A program made the position numbers and the translations under genes. Positions 7,589 through 17,073 of a stretch of 64,000 nucleotides of DNA are shown here, piece after piece; position 1 is the stretch's first letter; every line of letters begins with the position of its first letter. The notes below the pieces were generated by a model that was not told the origin of the DNA, searched no databases, and saw nothing but the letters and a program-made list of their open reading frames with translations. The DNA comes from Curtobacterium luteum (GTDB lineage: Bacteria > Actinomycetota > Actinomycetes > Actinomycetales > Microbacteriaceae). Location of the stretch: the NCBI RefSeq assembly GCF_014646995.1, contig NZ_BMOI01000005.1, positions 163,257 through 227,256 on the forward strand, written 5' to 3'.

Positions 7589-7815
7589 TGGCCGAGCTCG
7601 TCGTCGTGCCAGGGGTGGGCTCCGGCGAGCTCCAGCCCGAGCTGCACGAGGACGAAGCGCACGTGCGGTTCGACGTCGGGTTCCCACGAGCCCTCGACCC
7701 CGAGCCCGATGGTGCCGAGCTCGTCGTCGGCCTCGTCGTGGACACCGAGTCGCCAGCGCCCGTCGCCCTGCTCGGAGACGACGGCCCAGCGGGCGGCAGC
7801 GAAGCGCGACGACAT
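7558..7815 (-). CDS. Hypothetical protein, 85 aa
   Basis: The protein begins MSSRFAAARWAVVSEQGDGR and is acidic, with a central VHDEADDELGTIGLG stretch and a His-rich end (AHPWHDDELGHH). No family was recognised. The ATG lies six bases after a TACCGT hexamer (7822-7827), pointing to a leaderless transcript. It is divergent from the MmyB-like regulator at 7909. Its 3' end is the seed of a 36-bp tandem repeat. Confidence 0.65.
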   Translation of the reverse strand: MSSRFAAARWAVVSEQGDGRWRLGVHDEADDELGTIGLGVEGSWEPDVEPHVRFVLVQLGLELAGAHPWHDDELGHHRAPVLPLA

Positions 7816-7908
7816 GCCCTCACGGTACCGACGACCACCGACGGTGCGCGGAGCGGGGTTCCGACGATCGGGGTCGCGCGACCTGCCCCGGAACACGAGA
7901 ATCGCTCC

Positions 7909-8868
7909 GTGGAGATCGTCCGACCGCCCGAACGCAGTGCCCTGGCGAGCTTCCTCCGCGCCCGCCGCGCAGCACTGCGCCCGGAGGAGGTCGGTCTGCC
8001 CGTCGACCCACGGCGACGCGTCACCGGGCTCCGGCGTGAGGAGGTGGCTCGGCTCGCGGGGATCAGCGTCGAGTACTACCGGCGGGTGGAACAGGGGAGC
8101 GGGCACCGGATGTCGCTCCAGGTGTGTGCGTCGATCGCTCGGGCACTCCGGCTCGACCGTGCCGGTGCGGCGTACCTGCACCGGCTGGCGACGGCAGGGT
8201 CGGAGGTCACGTACGAGCTGCACCAGGACGAGGGGCCGTCACCGGAGCTGGTCGAGCTGATCACCCTCTGGGACCACACCGCCGCGTACATCATCGACCG
8301 CAACCAGGACGTCCTGGTCAGCAACGACCTGATGCGCGCGGTCGCCCCGGGGTACGTGGAGGTCGGGAACAACGTCGGCCTCATGCAGTTCGAAGCACCG
8401 CCCGAGCTCCGCGCGGCACCGTCCTGGCAGGAGGGAGCGCGCACCACGGTCTCGCGGCTCCGCTACCACGGCAGCCCGGCCGACGCACGGTGGCAGGAGG
8501 TCGTGGCGCTGCTCCTCGAGGACGAGGACTTCGCGGACCTGTGGCAGCGGCACGAGGCGCACCCGTTGACGTCGGGCCGGGCGCCGAACCACTTCGACGG
8601 GTACGGCTGGGTCGACCTCCGGTGGCAGGTGCTCGAGGCGCACCCCGGGCTGTACACGCTCATCTGCTACGGCACCCCCGGCAGCGTGGGGGAGCGTGCG
8701 CTCGCCGAGCTCGCGGCCGGCCTGCGGGAGGGACGGGTCAGCGTCCCGGACGGCGCCGTGGCGACACCGACGAGCGGGAGCCGGCTGTCCCGGTACCGGG
8801 GAACCGGACCCGGCGGACCGCGATCCGTGTACTCGCAGGGTCACGACAGCCCGGCGGCCGGGTCCTAG
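7909..8868 (+). CDS. XRE regulator with MmyB-like ligand-binding domain, 319 aa
   Basis: The N-terminus contains an XRE helix-turn-helix with the motif VTGLRREEVARLAGISVEYYRRVEQG (split here only by position, about residues 38-63). This spacing is typical of actinobacterial regulators whose C-terminal half is the MmyB-like PAS-type ligand-binding domain; YIIDRNQDVLVSND marks its beginning. Such regulators commonly sit beside oxidoreductase or hydrolase genes and repress them, matching the two alpha/beta hydrolases downstream. The GTG lies six bases after GAGAAT. Its TAG stop is also the first half of the hydrolase operon's TAGCGT box. Confidence 0.88.
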   Translation: MEIVRPPERSALASFLRARRAALRPEEVGLPVDPRRRVTGLRREEVARLAGISVEYYRRVEQGSGHRMSLQVCASIARALRLDRAGAAYLHRLATAGSEVTYELHQDEGPSPELVELITLWDHTAAYIIDRNQDVLVSNDLMRAVAPGYVEVGNNVGLMQFEAPPELRAAPSWQEGARTTVSRLRYHGSPADARWQEVVALLLEDEDFADLWQRHEAHPLTSGRAPNHFDGYGWVDLRWQVLEAHPGLYTLICYGTPGSVGERALAELAAGLREGRVSVPDGAVATPTSGSRLSRYRGTGPGGPRSVYSQGHDSPAAGS

Positions 8869-8871
8869 CGT
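8843..8871 (+). promoter_or_regulatory. Promoter of the two-hydrolase operon
   Basis: ACGACA (8843-8848) and TAGCGT (8866-8871) are separated by 17 bases. The -10 box begins with the regulator's own TAG stop codon. Transcription would start about 8878, giving a short leader with the AGAGGAAG ribosome site before the ATG at 8904. The regulator upstream is the obvious candidate to bind here. Confidence 0.6.
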
Positions 8872-8903
8872 GACGCTCGACCCCACCGTCGAGAGGAAGC
8901 GCC

Positions 8904-9617
8904 ATGACATCGCCCACCATCGTGCTCGTCCACGGAGCGTTCGCCGACTCCGCCAGCTTCGCCCCGGTCACCCGGCTCCTGCTGGACCGGGGCTTCACCG
9001 TCCGGGTCCCCGCCGTGCCGAACCGGAGCCTGTCCGGTGACGCCGCGGTCATCCGTGCGCTCGTCGAACAGATCGACGGCCCCGTGCTCCTCGTCGGCCA
9101 CAGCTACGGCGGCGCGGTGATCACCGTCGCCGGCGTGGCCGAGAACGTCGTCGGCCTCGTCTACGTCGCGGGCTACGCGCTCGAGGAGGGCGAGAGCCTG
9201 GCGCAGTTGCAGGGCGGCTTCCCCGACTCCGACCTCGCGCAGAACCTCGTGTACGCGCCGTACCCGGTCCCCGGCGCCGAGGACGGGACCGACGTGTCGG
9301 TCGTGGTGGAGTCCTTCCCGGACGTGTTCGCGGCCGGTGTCGACATGTCGACCGCCGAGGTCCTCGCCGTGTCGCAGCGACCGCTCTCCGCGGTGGCCTT
9401 CGGCGAGCCGGCATCGGTGGCGGCCTGGCGGACGAAGCCCGGCTGGGGGATCGTCTCCGCCGCGGACCACACCATCAACCCGGACGTCGAGCGGTTCGGG
9501 TACGAGCGCGCCGGCCTCCGCTCGGTGACCGAGCTCGACGCGCCGCACCTCGTGATGCACTCCCACCCCGCCGAGGTCACCGAGGTCATCACCGACGCGA
9601 TCGCGCAGCTCGGCTGA
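8904..9617 (+). CDS. Alpha/beta hydrolase, 237 aa
   Basis: The fold is shown by the oxyanion-hole sequence VLVHGAF (8-13) and the nucleophile elbow GHSYGG with S67; the catalytic histidine is probably in MHSHPAEV near the end. The family includes esterases, salicylate-esterase-like proteins and carboxylesterases, and the substrate is not readable. A clear ribosome site (GAGGAAG) precedes the ATG. It is followed 57 bases later by a second hydrolase on the same strand, and both lie directly after an MmyB-like regulator. Confidence 0.88.
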   Translation: MTSPTIVLVHGAFADSASFAPVTRLLLDRGFTVRVPAVPNRSLSGDAAVIRALVEQIDGPVLLVGHSYGGAVITVAGVAENVVGLVYVAGYALEEGESLAQLQGGFPDSDLAQNLVYAPYPVPGAEDGTDVSVVVESFPDVFAAGVDMSTAEVLAVSQRPLSAVAFGEPASVAAWRTKPGWGIVSAADHTINPDVERFGYERAGLRSVTELDAPHLVMHSHPAEVTEVITDAIAQLG

Positions 9618-9674
9618 CCCCCTCGACGACCCCGAGACCACCACCGACCGACCGAACAGAGAGCGGAGACGCAC

Positions 9675-10511
9675 ATGCCCTTCATCACCACCGACGACGG
9701 CGCGGAGATCTACTACAAGGACTGGGGCGGCCACGACGCCCAGCCGATCGTGTTCCACCACGGATGGCCGCTGTCGTCCGACGACTGGGACGCGCAGATG
9801 CTGTTCTTCCTCGCCCAGGGTTTCCGCGTGGTGGCCAGCGACCGCCGCGGGCACGGTCGTTCCTCCCAGATCGACACCGGCCACGACATGGACCACTACG
9901 CCAGCGACGTCTCCGCGGTCGTCGAGCACCTCGACCTGCACGACGCGGTCCACGTCGGTCACTCCACGGGTGGCGGGCAGGTCGCGCGGTACGTCGCGCG
10001 GTACGGCGAGCCCCAGGGACGCGTGGCGAAGGCAGTGCTGGTCGCCGCGGTGCCGCCGCTCATGCTCAAGACCGACGAGAACCCCGAGGGCACGGACATC
10101 TCGGTCTTCGACGGCTTCCGCGAGGCCCTCGCCGCGAACCGGGCGGAGTTCTTCCAGGCCGTGGCGTCCGGCCCCTTCTACGGCTACAACCGCCCCGGCG
10201 CCACCCTGTCCGAGCCGGTCGTGGCCAACTGGTGGCGACAGGGCATGACGGGCAGCGCGCTCGCACACCTCGAGGGCATCACGGCGTTCTCGGAGACCGA
10301 CCAGACCGAGGACCTCCGCGCGATCACCGTGCCCGTCCTCGTCCTGCAGGGCGACGACGACCAGGTCGTGCCGTACCGGGGTGCTTCGATCAAGCAGGCC
10401 GAGCTGCTGCAGGACGCGACGCTGAAGATCTACGAGGGGTACCCGCACGGCCTGCTCACCACGCACGCCGACGTCCTGAACCAGGACATCCTGGAGTTCA
10501 TCCAGCAATGA
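9675..10511 (+). CDS. Alpha/beta hydrolase, non-heme chloroperoxidase/arylesterase type, 278 aa
   Basis: The sequence matches the cofactor-free haloperoxidase group of alpha/beta hydrolases: HHGWPLSSDDWDAQ, the nucleophile elbow VGHSTGGG with S97, an acid in LQGDDDQVVP, and the catalytic histidine in GYPHGLLTTH. These proteins are esterases that can also form peracids and so halogenate substrates with peroxide. The ATG is preceded by GAGCGGAG. It forms an operon with the hydrolase at 8904 and ends convergent with the FBP gene, with a small imperfect hairpin between them. Confidence 0.9.
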   Translation: MPFITTDDGAEIYYKDWGGHDAQPIVFHHGWPLSSDDWDAQMLFFLAQGFRVVASDRRGHGRSSQIDTGHDMDHYASDVSAVVEHLDLHDAVHVGHSTGGGQVARYVARYGEPQGRVAKAVLVAAVPPLMLKTDENPEGTDISVFDGFREALAANRAEFFQAVASGPFYGYNRPGATLSEPVVANWWRQGMTGSALAHLEGITAFSETDQTEDLRAITVPVLVLQGDDDQVVPYRGASIKQAELLQDATLKIYEGYPHGLLTTHADVLNQDILEFIQQ

Positions 10512-10549
10512 GTCCGCCGCGTGGTCGGCGCAGCCCAGCGCTGTGCCGG

Positions 10550-11032
10550 CTACGCGGTCTTCGACACGTCCTCCGTGAAGCTGCGGACGCGTCGGAGCAG
10601 CGCCTCACCGCGCATCGCGATCGTCGCCGGCGGGTTGAGGTGCGGCGGTGCGGTGCGGATGAGCATCGAGCACCCGAGGTCTTCGCAGATGTAGGAGCCG
10701 ATCGTGTTGCCGTTGCGGCCCGACTCGCCGGCGCGCGCGGCCGAGAAGAGGCGCACCTGCGTCGCGGGCTGCGGCGAGTGGCAGAAGGAGCACATCGCGG
10801 CGATGCCGGGCCGGAGCGACCCACCGGCCGAGCGGACGACGATGCCGACGGGCCGGTCGTCGATCCACGAGACGATGTAGCCCCGTCGTGCGGCCTGCGG
10901 GTCGCGCCAGCCGAGGAACTCGCGCTCGTCCCACAGCATCTCGTGCAGCCCCGGGATCGGGAGCTGCTCGAGTTCCTCGGGGGTGGCGTTGACGAACGAC
11001 GAGCGGATGTCTGCTTCGGTCAGTGGCTTCAC
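10550..11032 (-). CDS. FBP-domain zinc-finger protein (EF-G-binding, FusB-like), 160 aa
   Basis: The protein has four cysteines in the treble-clef arrangement of the FBP domain, C81-S-F-C84 and C116-x4-C121, in a context (MCSFCHSPQPAT, GSYICEDLGCS) like the C-terminal zinc finger of elongation-factor-G-binding proteins such as FusB. FusB frees EF-G from fusidic-acid-stalled ribosomes; chromosomal actinobacterial homologues are of unproven function. The start is a GTG nine bases after TAGGGT, a hexamer that overlaps the TAG stop of the upstream M56 gene. Confidence 0.82.
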   Translation of the reverse strand: MKPLTEADIRSSFVNATPEELEQLPIPGLHEMLWDEREFLGWRDPQAARRGYIVSWIDDRPVGIVVRSAGGSLRPGIAAMCSFCHSPQPATQVRLFSAARAGESGRNGNTIGSYICEDLGCSMLIRTAPPHLNPPATIAMRGEALLRRVRSFTEDVSKTA

Positions 11033-11044
11033 GGTCCGCCCACC

Positions 11045-11785
11045 CTAACGCTCCAGCCTGGAGGCCCGGATCACCCCGAGCGCGCTCGTCCCGTCCGCCA
11101 CGAGCACGGCTCGACGGACCGCGTCGCGGCCGAGCCGCCTGGCGGCGGCGTCGTCCGCCGCGAACTCGACGAGCACGCGCGTCGAGCGCGCCATGGCACG
11201 CGCGCCGGGCACCCACGGGACCGCGCGTTCGATGGACTCGGCGATGCCGACCGCGACCGCGTGGTGCTGGGACAGGTGTGCGCGCTCGTGGGCGACCACG
11301 GCCTCCAGTTCGTCCGTCCGGAGCTGGTCCGCGAGCCCGGTGCTCACGAGCACGCCGCCGGAGCGACCGGGGACCGCGCACGCCAGTGCGTGGTCGGCCT
11401 CGACCACCGCGACCGGGACGCCCGCGATCTCGCGGTGGGGCGCCGCCCCGGACCGCATCGCCTCGCGCACGGCGTCGTGCTCCGGCCCGGGACGGACCCG
11501 GACCGCGACGGCGAAGGCGAGGACGGCGACGACCGCGACGCCGACGTTCAGCCCGTGCGACGCGGAGGTCCCGATGCCGAAGGGATCGGTCAGCGGGCGG
11601 TTCGCCAGGACGACGAGCGCGATGCCCGCGACGAGCCCGGCGACCCCGAGCAGGACGGCGACCGACCACGACACGAGTGCCGTGCGGGGACGGTCGATGG
11701 TCCACGCGGAGCGGGTCAGCACGCGCGGGGCGAGGACGACGACCGCGAGGGCGAGCACGATCAGGACCACTCCGGCGACGACCAC
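11045..11785 (-). CDS. M56 family (BlaR1-like) membrane metallopeptidase, 246 aa
   Basis: There are membrane segments at about residues 1-20, 35-61 and 79-95, then a zinc-protease core with H166-E-R-A-H170 (VVAHERAHLSQHH). Together with the BlaI-like repressor immediately upstream this is the two-gene BlaI/BlaR layout, in which the protease cleaves the repressor on sensing a signal. Unlike true BlaR1 there is no C-terminal penicillin-binding sensor, so the signal is unknown. The GTG start lies 12 bases after the repressor stop, with CGGGAG as ribosome site. Its last codons contain a copy of the GCCTGGAGGC decamer (11056-11065). Confidence 0.85.
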   Translation of the reverse strand: MVVAGVVLIVLALAVVVLAPRVLTRSAWTIDRPRTALVSWSVAVLLGVAGLVAGIALVVLANRPLTDPFGIGTSASHGLNVGVAVVAVLAFAVAVRVRPGPEHDAVREAMRSGAAPHREIAGVPVAVVEADHALACAVPGRSGGVLVSTGLADQLRTDELEAVVAHERAHLSQHHAVAVGIAESIERAVPWVPGARAMARSTRVLVEFAADDAAARRLGRDAVRRAVLVADGTSALGVIRASRLER

Positions 11786-11797
11786 GGGCGCTCCCGG

Positions 11798-12172
11798 TCA
11801 GCCCCGGGAGCGAGCGTCGAGGGCGCGGCGGAGGACGTCGAGGTCGTCCGAGGCGAGGGAGCCGGTGAACTGCAGGAGCGCGGCTTCGCGGTCGGCCGCG
11901 GCGGCGAGCGCGTTCGACATCAGCGACGCGGTCTGCTCCTCGCGGCTGTTCGTCGCGCGGAACGTCAGCGGTGCGTCGTCGTGCTGCTCGCGTTCGACCT
12001 GGCCCTTGCGACCGAGCCGGTCGAGGACCGTGAGGACCGTGGTGAGCGCCGGCCGCGGCTCGGGGAACGCGTCGAGCACCTGCCGGGCGCTGAGCCCGTC
12101 GGACGCGGACCAGAGCGCGTCGAGCACCGCCTGCTCGAGCTGCCCGCGGGGGCGCGATCGCTGTCCTGCCAC
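11798..12172 (-). CDS. BlaI/MecI/CopY family repressor, 124 aa
   Basis: The winged helix-turn-helix of the BlaI family spans about residues 10-75 (LEQAVLDALWSASDGLSARQ, PALTTVLTVLDRLGRKGQV), followed by a helical dimerisation and cleavage region. BlaI repressors control the co-transcribed M56 protease gene and often an unlinked resistance or stress gene. The GTG lies six bases after TAACAT (12179-12184), so it is probably leaderless and the -10 itself may be the operator. No classic TACA/TGTA BlaI operator was seen. Next upstream on the other strand is the glycine riboswitch. Confidence 0.88.
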   Translation of the reverse strand: MAGQRSRPRGQLEQAVLDALWSASDGLSARQVLDAFPEPRPALTTVLTVLDRLGRKGQVEREQHDDAPLTFRATNSREEQTASLMSNALAAAADREAALLQFTGSLASDDLDVLRRALDARSRG

Positions 12173-12244
12173 CCGAGGATGTTACGACGGCGCTTCTCCG
12201 AGATGTCGAACGGGCGGCGACACCCGCCCGAAACACGGCGGCGG

Positions 12245-12250
12245 TATGCT
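12245..12250 (+). promoter_or_regulatory. -10 box of the gcv operon
   Basis: TATGCT lies about 35 bases before the first riboswitch helix, the right place for transcription to begin near 12257. No good -35 is visible at 16-18 bases. A perfect inverted repeat, CGGGCG-N8-CGCCCG (12211-12230), lies just upstream, between this promoter and the divergent BlaI gene. Confidence 0.45.
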
Positions 12251-12284
12251 CGTCCGCGACAACTGAAGCACGGCCGATCACCCG

Positions 12285-12543
12285 TCGCGGGAGACGTCGG
12301 ACCCCGGGACACCGGCGTCCGGCACCGAAGGAGCAACGTCCCCGCCAATCTCTCAGGTCCAACACCGCGACGGACAGGCCACTCTGAAAAGCAGGCGCTC
12401 CCGGCCACCGGTCGGACCAGCGGCTCGCCCACGGTGAAAGCCGCCGGACCTCACGGGCCGCGGTGAAACTCTCAGGCCCATGACAGAGGGGGAGTTCCCA
12501 CCCGACGACGGTCGTCGGGTGTCGTCGAGGACGAGAGAACTCC
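12285..12543 (+). promoter_or_regulatory. Tandem glycine riboswitch upstream of gcvT
   Basis: Two glycine aptamers in series are visible. The first (about 12285-12391) carries CACCGAAGGAGCAA and CCAATCTCTCAGG; the second (about 12395-12494) carries GGTGAAAGCC and GTGAAACTCTCAGG, ending with ACAGAGGGGGAG. Glycine riboswitches turn on glycine-cleavage genes when glycine is plentiful, fitting the gcvTHP operon that follows. CTCCC (12398-12402) can pair with GGGAG (12490-12494) to close the second aptamer. The alternative pairing GGAGTTC (12491-12497) with GAACTCC (12537-12543) would occlude the bases just before the ATG at 12547. The two pairings exclude each other, suggesting translational control. 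Confidence 0.92.
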
Positions 12544-12546
12544 GCC

Positions 12547-13665
12547 ATGCGTTCATCACCGCTCGAGGCCGCGCACGAGGCCGCCGGCGCCACCTTCACC
12601 GACTTCGCCGGGTACCGCATGCCCGTCCGGTACTCGTCCGACCTCGCCGAGCACCACGCGGTCCGCAGCGCGGCCGGCGTCTTCGACCTGTCGCACATGG
12701 CCGAGGTCGGCGTGACCGGGCCCGACGCGGTCGCGTTCCTCGACCACGCGCTCGCCGGGTCCTTCGGGGCGATGACCGTCGGCCGGGCCAAGTACTCCCT
12801 GCTCCTCGGCGAGGACGGCGGCATCCTCGACGACCTCGTCGTCTACCGGACCGAGGAGCACGTCTTCCTGGTGGTGGCGAACGCGTCGAACCGACAGGTG
12901 GCGGTCGACGCCCTGACCGCGCGCGCCGCGGGCTTCGACGTCGTGGTCTCGGACGACTCGGACACGACCGCGCTGGTCGCGATCCAGGGGCCGGCCGCTG
13001 CCGGCACGCTCGACGCGCTCGTCGTCGCGGACCGGCTGCAGCCCGAGACCCCCCTCGACGAGCTCCGCTACTACCGCGTCCTCCACGCGCTCTTCGACGG
13101 TGCCGAGGTGCTCGTCGCCCGCACCGGTTACACGGGCGAGGACGGCTTCGAGATCTACAGCGACCCGTCCGTCGCCGGGACGATCTGGGACGCACTCCTC
13201 GAGACCGGCGCCGACCGTGGCGTCGTCCCCGCCGGCCTGGCCGCCCGGGACACGCTCCGACTCGAGGCCGGCATGCCCCTGTACGGGCACGAGCTCGGCA
13301 CCGACGTCCGTCCCGCGCAGGCCGGGCTCGGTCGGGTCGTCGCGACCTCCGGGTCGTTCGTGGGGGACTCCGGGGTGGAGCCCGCACCGGGCGCCCGCGT
13401 GCTGATCGGACTCGTCACCGAGGGCCGTCGGGCTCCCCGCGCGGGCTACGACGTCGTGCACGAGGGCCGGGTCGTCGGCACGGTGACCTCCGGTGCGCTC
13501 TCGCCCACCCTCGGGCACCCGGTCGCGATGGCGTTCGTCGACCCGGACCTCGCCACCGAGGGGCAACTCCTGCACATCGACGTCCGCGGCACGGCCATCC
13601 CCAGCACCGTGACCCCGTTCCCCTTCTACCGTCGCCCCGCACTGCGTCAATCAGAATCGAGCTAG
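12547..13665 (+). CDS. gcvT: Aminomethyltransferase, glycine cleavage T protein, 372 aa
   Basis: GcvT takes the aminomethyl group from lipoyl-GcvH and transfers the carbon to tetrahydrofolate, releasing ammonia. The sequence shows the family's opening [24 protein letters not shown] (about 45-55), [14 protein letters not shown] and a C-terminal domain of normal length. The ATG lies immediately downstream of the glycine-riboswitch switching helix. It is the first gene of gcvT-gcvH-gcvP, with only four bases to gcvH, so glycine should induce all three. Confidence 0.97.
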   Translation: MRSSPLEAAHEAAGATFTDFAGYRMPVRYSSDLAEHHAVRSAAGVFDLSHMAEVGVTGPDAVAFLDHALAGSFGAMTVGRAKYSLLLGEDGGILDDLVVYRTEEHVFLVVANASNRQVAVDALTARAAGFDVVVSDDSDTTALVAIQGPAAAGTLDALVVADRLQPETPLDELRYYRVLHALFDGAEVLVARTGYTGEDGFEIYSDPSVAGTIWDALLETGADRGVVPAGLAARDTLRLEAGMPLYGHELGTDVRPAQAGLGRVVATSGSFVGDSGVEPAPGARVLIGLVTEGRRAPRAGYDVVHEGRVVGTVTSGALSPTLGHPVAMAFVDPDLATEGQLLHIDVRGTAIPSTVTPFPFYRRPALRQSESS

Positions 13666-13669
13666 GACC

Positions 13670-14047
13670 GTGACCGACCAGACCGCACTCCAGTACACCG
13701 CCGACCACGAGTGGCTGCTCGTCGAGGGCGACACCGTGACCGTCGGCATCACCGACCACGCCGCCGAACAGCTCGGTGACGTCGTCTTCGTCGAACTCCC
13801 GGCCGTCGGCACCGCGACCACCGCGGGCGAGCAGATCGGCGAGATCGAGTCGACCAAGAGCGTCGGCGAGCTCTTCGCCCCGATCGAGGGCGAGGTCGTC
13901 GAGGTCAACGACGCCGTCGTCGACGCCCCCGACACCGTCAACCACGACCCCTTCGGCGCCGGCTGGCTCGTCAAGATCAAGGTCGACGGCACCTCCTTCC
14001 CCGAGGACCTCATGGACCACGACGCGTACCGGGCGTCCCTCGCATGA
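13670..14047 (+). CDS. gcvH: Glycine cleavage system H protein, 125 aa
   Basis: GcvH is the small lipoyl carrier that shuttles the methylamine group between the P and T proteins. The lipoylated lysine is K63 in [15 protein letters not shown], a slight variant of the usual ESVKAASE motif. HTPDHEWL-type opening residues ([11 protein letters not shown]) and length are typical. The GTG start is four bases after the gcvT stop, and the gene ends in an ATGA overlap with gcvP, so the three proteins are translationally coupled. A lipoate attachment system is required but not encoded nearby. Confidence 0.97.
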   Translation: MTDQTALQYTADHEWLLVEGDTVTVGITDHAAEQLGDVVFVELPAVGTATTAGEQIGEIESTKSVGELFAPIEGEVVEVNDAVVDAPDTVNHDPFGAGWLVKIKVDGTSFPEDLMDHDAYRASLA

Positions 14048-16986
14048 GCGACGCGCAGCAGGACCCCCGGACGTCGCAGAACCTGCAGACGTCCTTCGCC
14101 GACCGCCACATCGGCACGACGAGCGCCGACCAGCAGGTCATGCTCGACGTCGTCGGCCAGCCGACGCTCGACGCCCTCGTCCGGACGGCGATCCCGGAGT
14201 CGATCCACGCCGCCCCCGTCACCGACTCCGTCATCCCGGCCGCGGTCGGCGAGACCGAGGCGCTCGCCGAGCTCCGCGCGAAGGCCGCGCGCAACACGGT
14301 CCGCCGCGCCATGATCGGTCTCGGCTACCACGGCACCCACACACCCGCGGTGATCCAGCGGAACGTGCTCGAGAACCCGAGCTGGTACACGGCCTACACG
14401 CCGTACCAGCCGGAGATCTCGCAGGGCCGCCTCGAGGCGCTCATCAACTTCCAGACGATGGTGTCCGACCTCACCGGCATGGCCACCGCCGGCGCGTCCA
14501 TGCTCGACGAGGGCACCGCCGTGGTCGAGGGCATGCTGCTCGCCCGCCGCGCCTCGAAGGTGAAGGGCGACGCCTTCCTCGTCGACGCCGACCTCCTGCC
14601 TCAGACCCGTGCCCTGCTCGACCACCGTGCGGACGCGGTCGGCATCGCCCTGCGCGAGTTCGACGCCGCCGAGGGCCCGACCGACGACCAGCTCGACGGC
14701 GCCTTCGGGGTCATCGTCCAGTACCCGGGCGCCTCCGGCCGTGTCGTCGACCCCTCGTCGACGATCGAGCGCGTCCACGCAGGCGGTGGCATCGCGGTCG
14801 TGGCGGCCGACCTGCTCGCGATGACGCTCCTCGCTGCGCCCGGCGACCTCGGCGCGGACGTCGCCGTCGGCACGAGCCAGCGCTTCGGCGTCCCGCTCGG
14901 CTTCGGCGGCCCGCACGCCGGCTACCTCGCCGTCCGCGCCGGACTCGAACGGCAGCTGCCCGGTCGTCTCGTCGGGGTGTCCTTCGACGCCGACGGCCAG
15001 ATGGCCTACCGGCTCAGCCTCCAGACCCGCGAGCAGCACATCCGCCGCGAGAAGGCCACGAGCAACATCTGCACCGCGCAGGTGCTCCTCGCCGTGATGG
15101 CGTCGATGTACGCCGTCTACCACGGGCCCGAGGGGCTCCGCTTCATCGCCGACCGGGTCGCCCGCACCACCTCCGCACTTGCCGACGCCGCACGCGGTGC
15201 CGGCCTCGAGGTCGTGTACGAGTCGTACTTCGACACCCTGACCCTCCGGGCGCCAGGCCGTGCCGAGGCGCTCGTCGACGCAGCGCGCGAGCGCGGGTAC
15301 CTCCTGCACCTCGTCGACGCCGACGCCCTCCAGGTGTCGGTCGACGAGACGACCACGCCGGACGACGTGACGGCGCTCGCCGTCGTGTTCGGGGCGGTGG
15401 ACCAGGCCGTCCCCGCGACGGAGACCGCCGTGCGGGACGCAGCCACGGGCCTTCCGGCCGGTCTGCTGCGCAGCAGCGAGTACCTCACCCACCCGGTCTT
15501 CAGCGCGCACCGCAGCGAGACCCGGATGATGCGGTACCTCAAGCACCTCTCCGACAAGGACTACGCGCTCGACCGCGGCATGATCCCGCTCGGCAGCTGC
15601 ACGATGAAGCTCAACGCGGCGACCGAGATGGCGGCGGTGACCTGGCCGGAGTTCGCGAACGTGCACCCCTTCGCCCCCGCCGAGGACGTCGCCGGGTACC
15701 TCGACATGATCGGTGACCTCGAGTCGTGGCTCGCGGAGGTCACCGGGTACGACACCGTCTCCCTGCAGCCGAACGCCGGCAGCCAGGGCGAGCTCGCGGG
15801 CCTCCTCGCGATCCGCGGCTACCACCTCGCGAACGGCGACACCGACCGCACGGTCTGCCTCATCCCGTCGAGCGCGCACGGCACGAACGCCGCGTCCGCG
15901 GTCCTCGCGGGCATGCGGGTCGTCGTCGTGGCGTGCGACGAGGACGGCAACGTCGACCTCGACGACCTCCGCGCGAAGACCGCGCAGCACGGGGACCAGC
16001 TCGCGGCGCTGATGATCACGTACCCGTCGACCCACGGTGTCTACGAGCACGACATCACCGACATCACCGCCGCGGTGCACGACGCCGGCGGCCAGGTCTA
16101 CGTCGACGGCGCGAACCTCAACGCGCTGCTCGGGCACGCCCGGTTCGGCGACTTCGGCGGCGACGTCTCGCACCTCAACCTGCACAAGACGTTCTGCATC
16201 CCGCACGGCGGCGGCGGCCCGGGCGTGGGGCCGGTCGCGGCGAAGGCGCACCTCGCGCCGTACCTGCCCGGTCACCCGATGGCGCAGCAGGCCGACCGAC
16301 GGACGGGCGCCACCGCGGCGGACGCCGACGACCGGCTCGCGCACGCCGGCGGTCCCGTCTCGGCCGCACCGTACGGCAGCCCGAGCATCCTGCCGATCAC
16401 GTGGACCTACGTCCGCATGATGGGGCTCGAGGGGCTCACCCGAGCGACCGAGACCGCCGTGCTCGGCGCGAACTACATCGCCGCACGCCTCCGTGACGCC
16501 TACCCGGTCCTCTACACGGGCCAGGACGGCCTCGTCGCGCACGAGTGCATCCTCGACCTGCGGCCGCTGCGGGACACCACGGGCATCACGGTCGACGACG
16601 TCGCCAAGCGCCTGGTCGACTACGGCTTCCACGCCCCGACGATGTCGTTCCCGGTCGCGGGGACGCTCATGGTCGAGCCGACCGAGAGCGAGGACCTCGC
16701 CGAGCTCGACCGGTTCGTCGACGCGATGCTCGCGATCCGTGCCGAGGCCGCCGCCGTCGAGCGCGGTGAGTGGCCGGCGGAGGACAACCCGCTCGTGCAC
16801 GCGCCGCACACCGCCGCGTCGGTGATCTCGGGGGAGTGGGCGCACGCCTACACCCGCGAGCAGGCCGTCTACCCGCTGCCCGGCATCAGCGCGCGGAAGT
16901 ACTGGCCGCCGGTGCGCCGCATCGACCAGGCCTACGGCGACCGCAACCTCGTGTGCGCCTGCCCGCCGGTGGAGGCGTTCGCGTAG
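14044..16986 (+). CDS. gcvP: Glycine dehydrogenase (decarboxylating), P protein, 980 aa
   Basis: GcvP decarboxylates glycine with pyridoxal phosphate and passes the aminomethyl group to lipoyl-GcvH. This is the single-chain P protein with two homologous halves. The cofactor lysine is K715 in [28 protein letters not shown] near the N-terminus and SCTMKLN in the middle are family hallmarks. The length is normal. The ATG overlaps the gcvH stop by four bases. A perfect 38-base palindrome follows the stop codon and should end the operon. Confidence 0.97.
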   Translation: MSDAQQDPRTSQNLQTSFADRHIGTTSADQQVMLDVVGQPTLDALVRTAIPESIHAAPVTDSVIPAAVGETEALAELRAKAARNTVRRAMIGLGYHGTHTPAVIQRNVLENPSWYTAYTPYQPEISQGRLEALINFQTMVSDLTGMATAGASMLDEGTAVVEGMLLARRASKVKGDAFLVDADLLPQTRALLDHRADAVGIALREFDAAEGPTDDQLDGAFGVIVQYPGASGRVVDPSSTIERVHAGGGIAVVAADLLAMTLLAAPGDLGADVAVGTSQRFGVPLGFGGPHAGYLAVRAGLERQLPGRLVGVSFDADGQMAYRLSLQTREQHIRREKATSNICTAQVLLAVMASMYAVYHGPEGLRFIADRVARTTSALADAARGAGLEVVYESYFDTLTLRAPGRAEALVDAARERGYLLHLVDADALQVSVDETTTPDDVTALAVVFGAVDQAVPATETAVRDAATGLPAGLLRSSEYLTHPVFSAHRSETRMMRYLKHLSDKDYALDRGMIPLGSCTMKLNAATEMAAVTWPEFANVHPFAPAEDVAGYLDMIGDLESWLAEVTGYDTVSLQPNAGSQGELAGLLAIRGYHLANGDTDRTVCLIPSSAHGTNAASAVLAGMRVVVVACDEDGNVDLDDLRAKTAQHGDQLAALMITYPSTHGVYEHDITDITAAVHDAGGQVYVDGANLNALLGHARFGDFGGDVSHLNLHKTFCIPHGGGGPGVGPVAAKAHLAPYLPGHPMAQQADRRTGATAADADDRLAHAGGPVSAAPYGSPSILPITWTYVRMMGLEGLTRATETAVLGANYIAARLRDAYPVLYTGQDGLVAHECILDLRPLRDTTGITVDDVAKRLVDYGFHAPTMSFPVAGTLMVEPTESEDLAELDRFVDAMLAIRAEAAAVERGEWPAEDNPLVHAPHTAASVISGEWAHAYTREQAVYPLPGISARKYWPPVRRIDQAYGDRNLVCACPPVEAFA

Positions 16987-17020
16987 CGAGCTACGTCGTC
17001 CGCGACACGCCAGTGAACAC

Positions 17021-17058
17021 ACGGGAGGCCCGTGGCGGATCCGCCACGGGCCTCCCGT
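17021..17058. terminator. Perfect 38-bp palindromic terminator
   Basis: Two 19-base arms meet at a GATC centre with no spacer. It lies between convergent gcvP and the S9 peptidase gene and should terminate both. The arms contain ACGGGAGGCCCG, a cousin of the GCCTGGAGGC hairpins seen elsewhere in the window. Confidence 0.85.
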
Positions 17059-17073
17059 CCGTCGTCAGGAGCG

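Noticed and set aside
9675..10511. True haloperoxidase for halogenated metabolite synthesis
   Set aside because: The sequence belongs to cofactor-free perhydrolase/esterase enzymes; there is no biosynthetic cluster around it.
11045..12172. Beta-lactam resistance operon
   Set aside because: The M56 protein lacks the penicillin-binding sensor domain and no beta-lactamase or mecA-like gene is present.
13651..17022. A minus-strand frame of 1123 codons antisense to gcvH-gcvP
   Set aside because: Its composition (Val, Arg, Asp, Gly runs) mirrors the third-position pattern of gcvP; no start signal or family motif.
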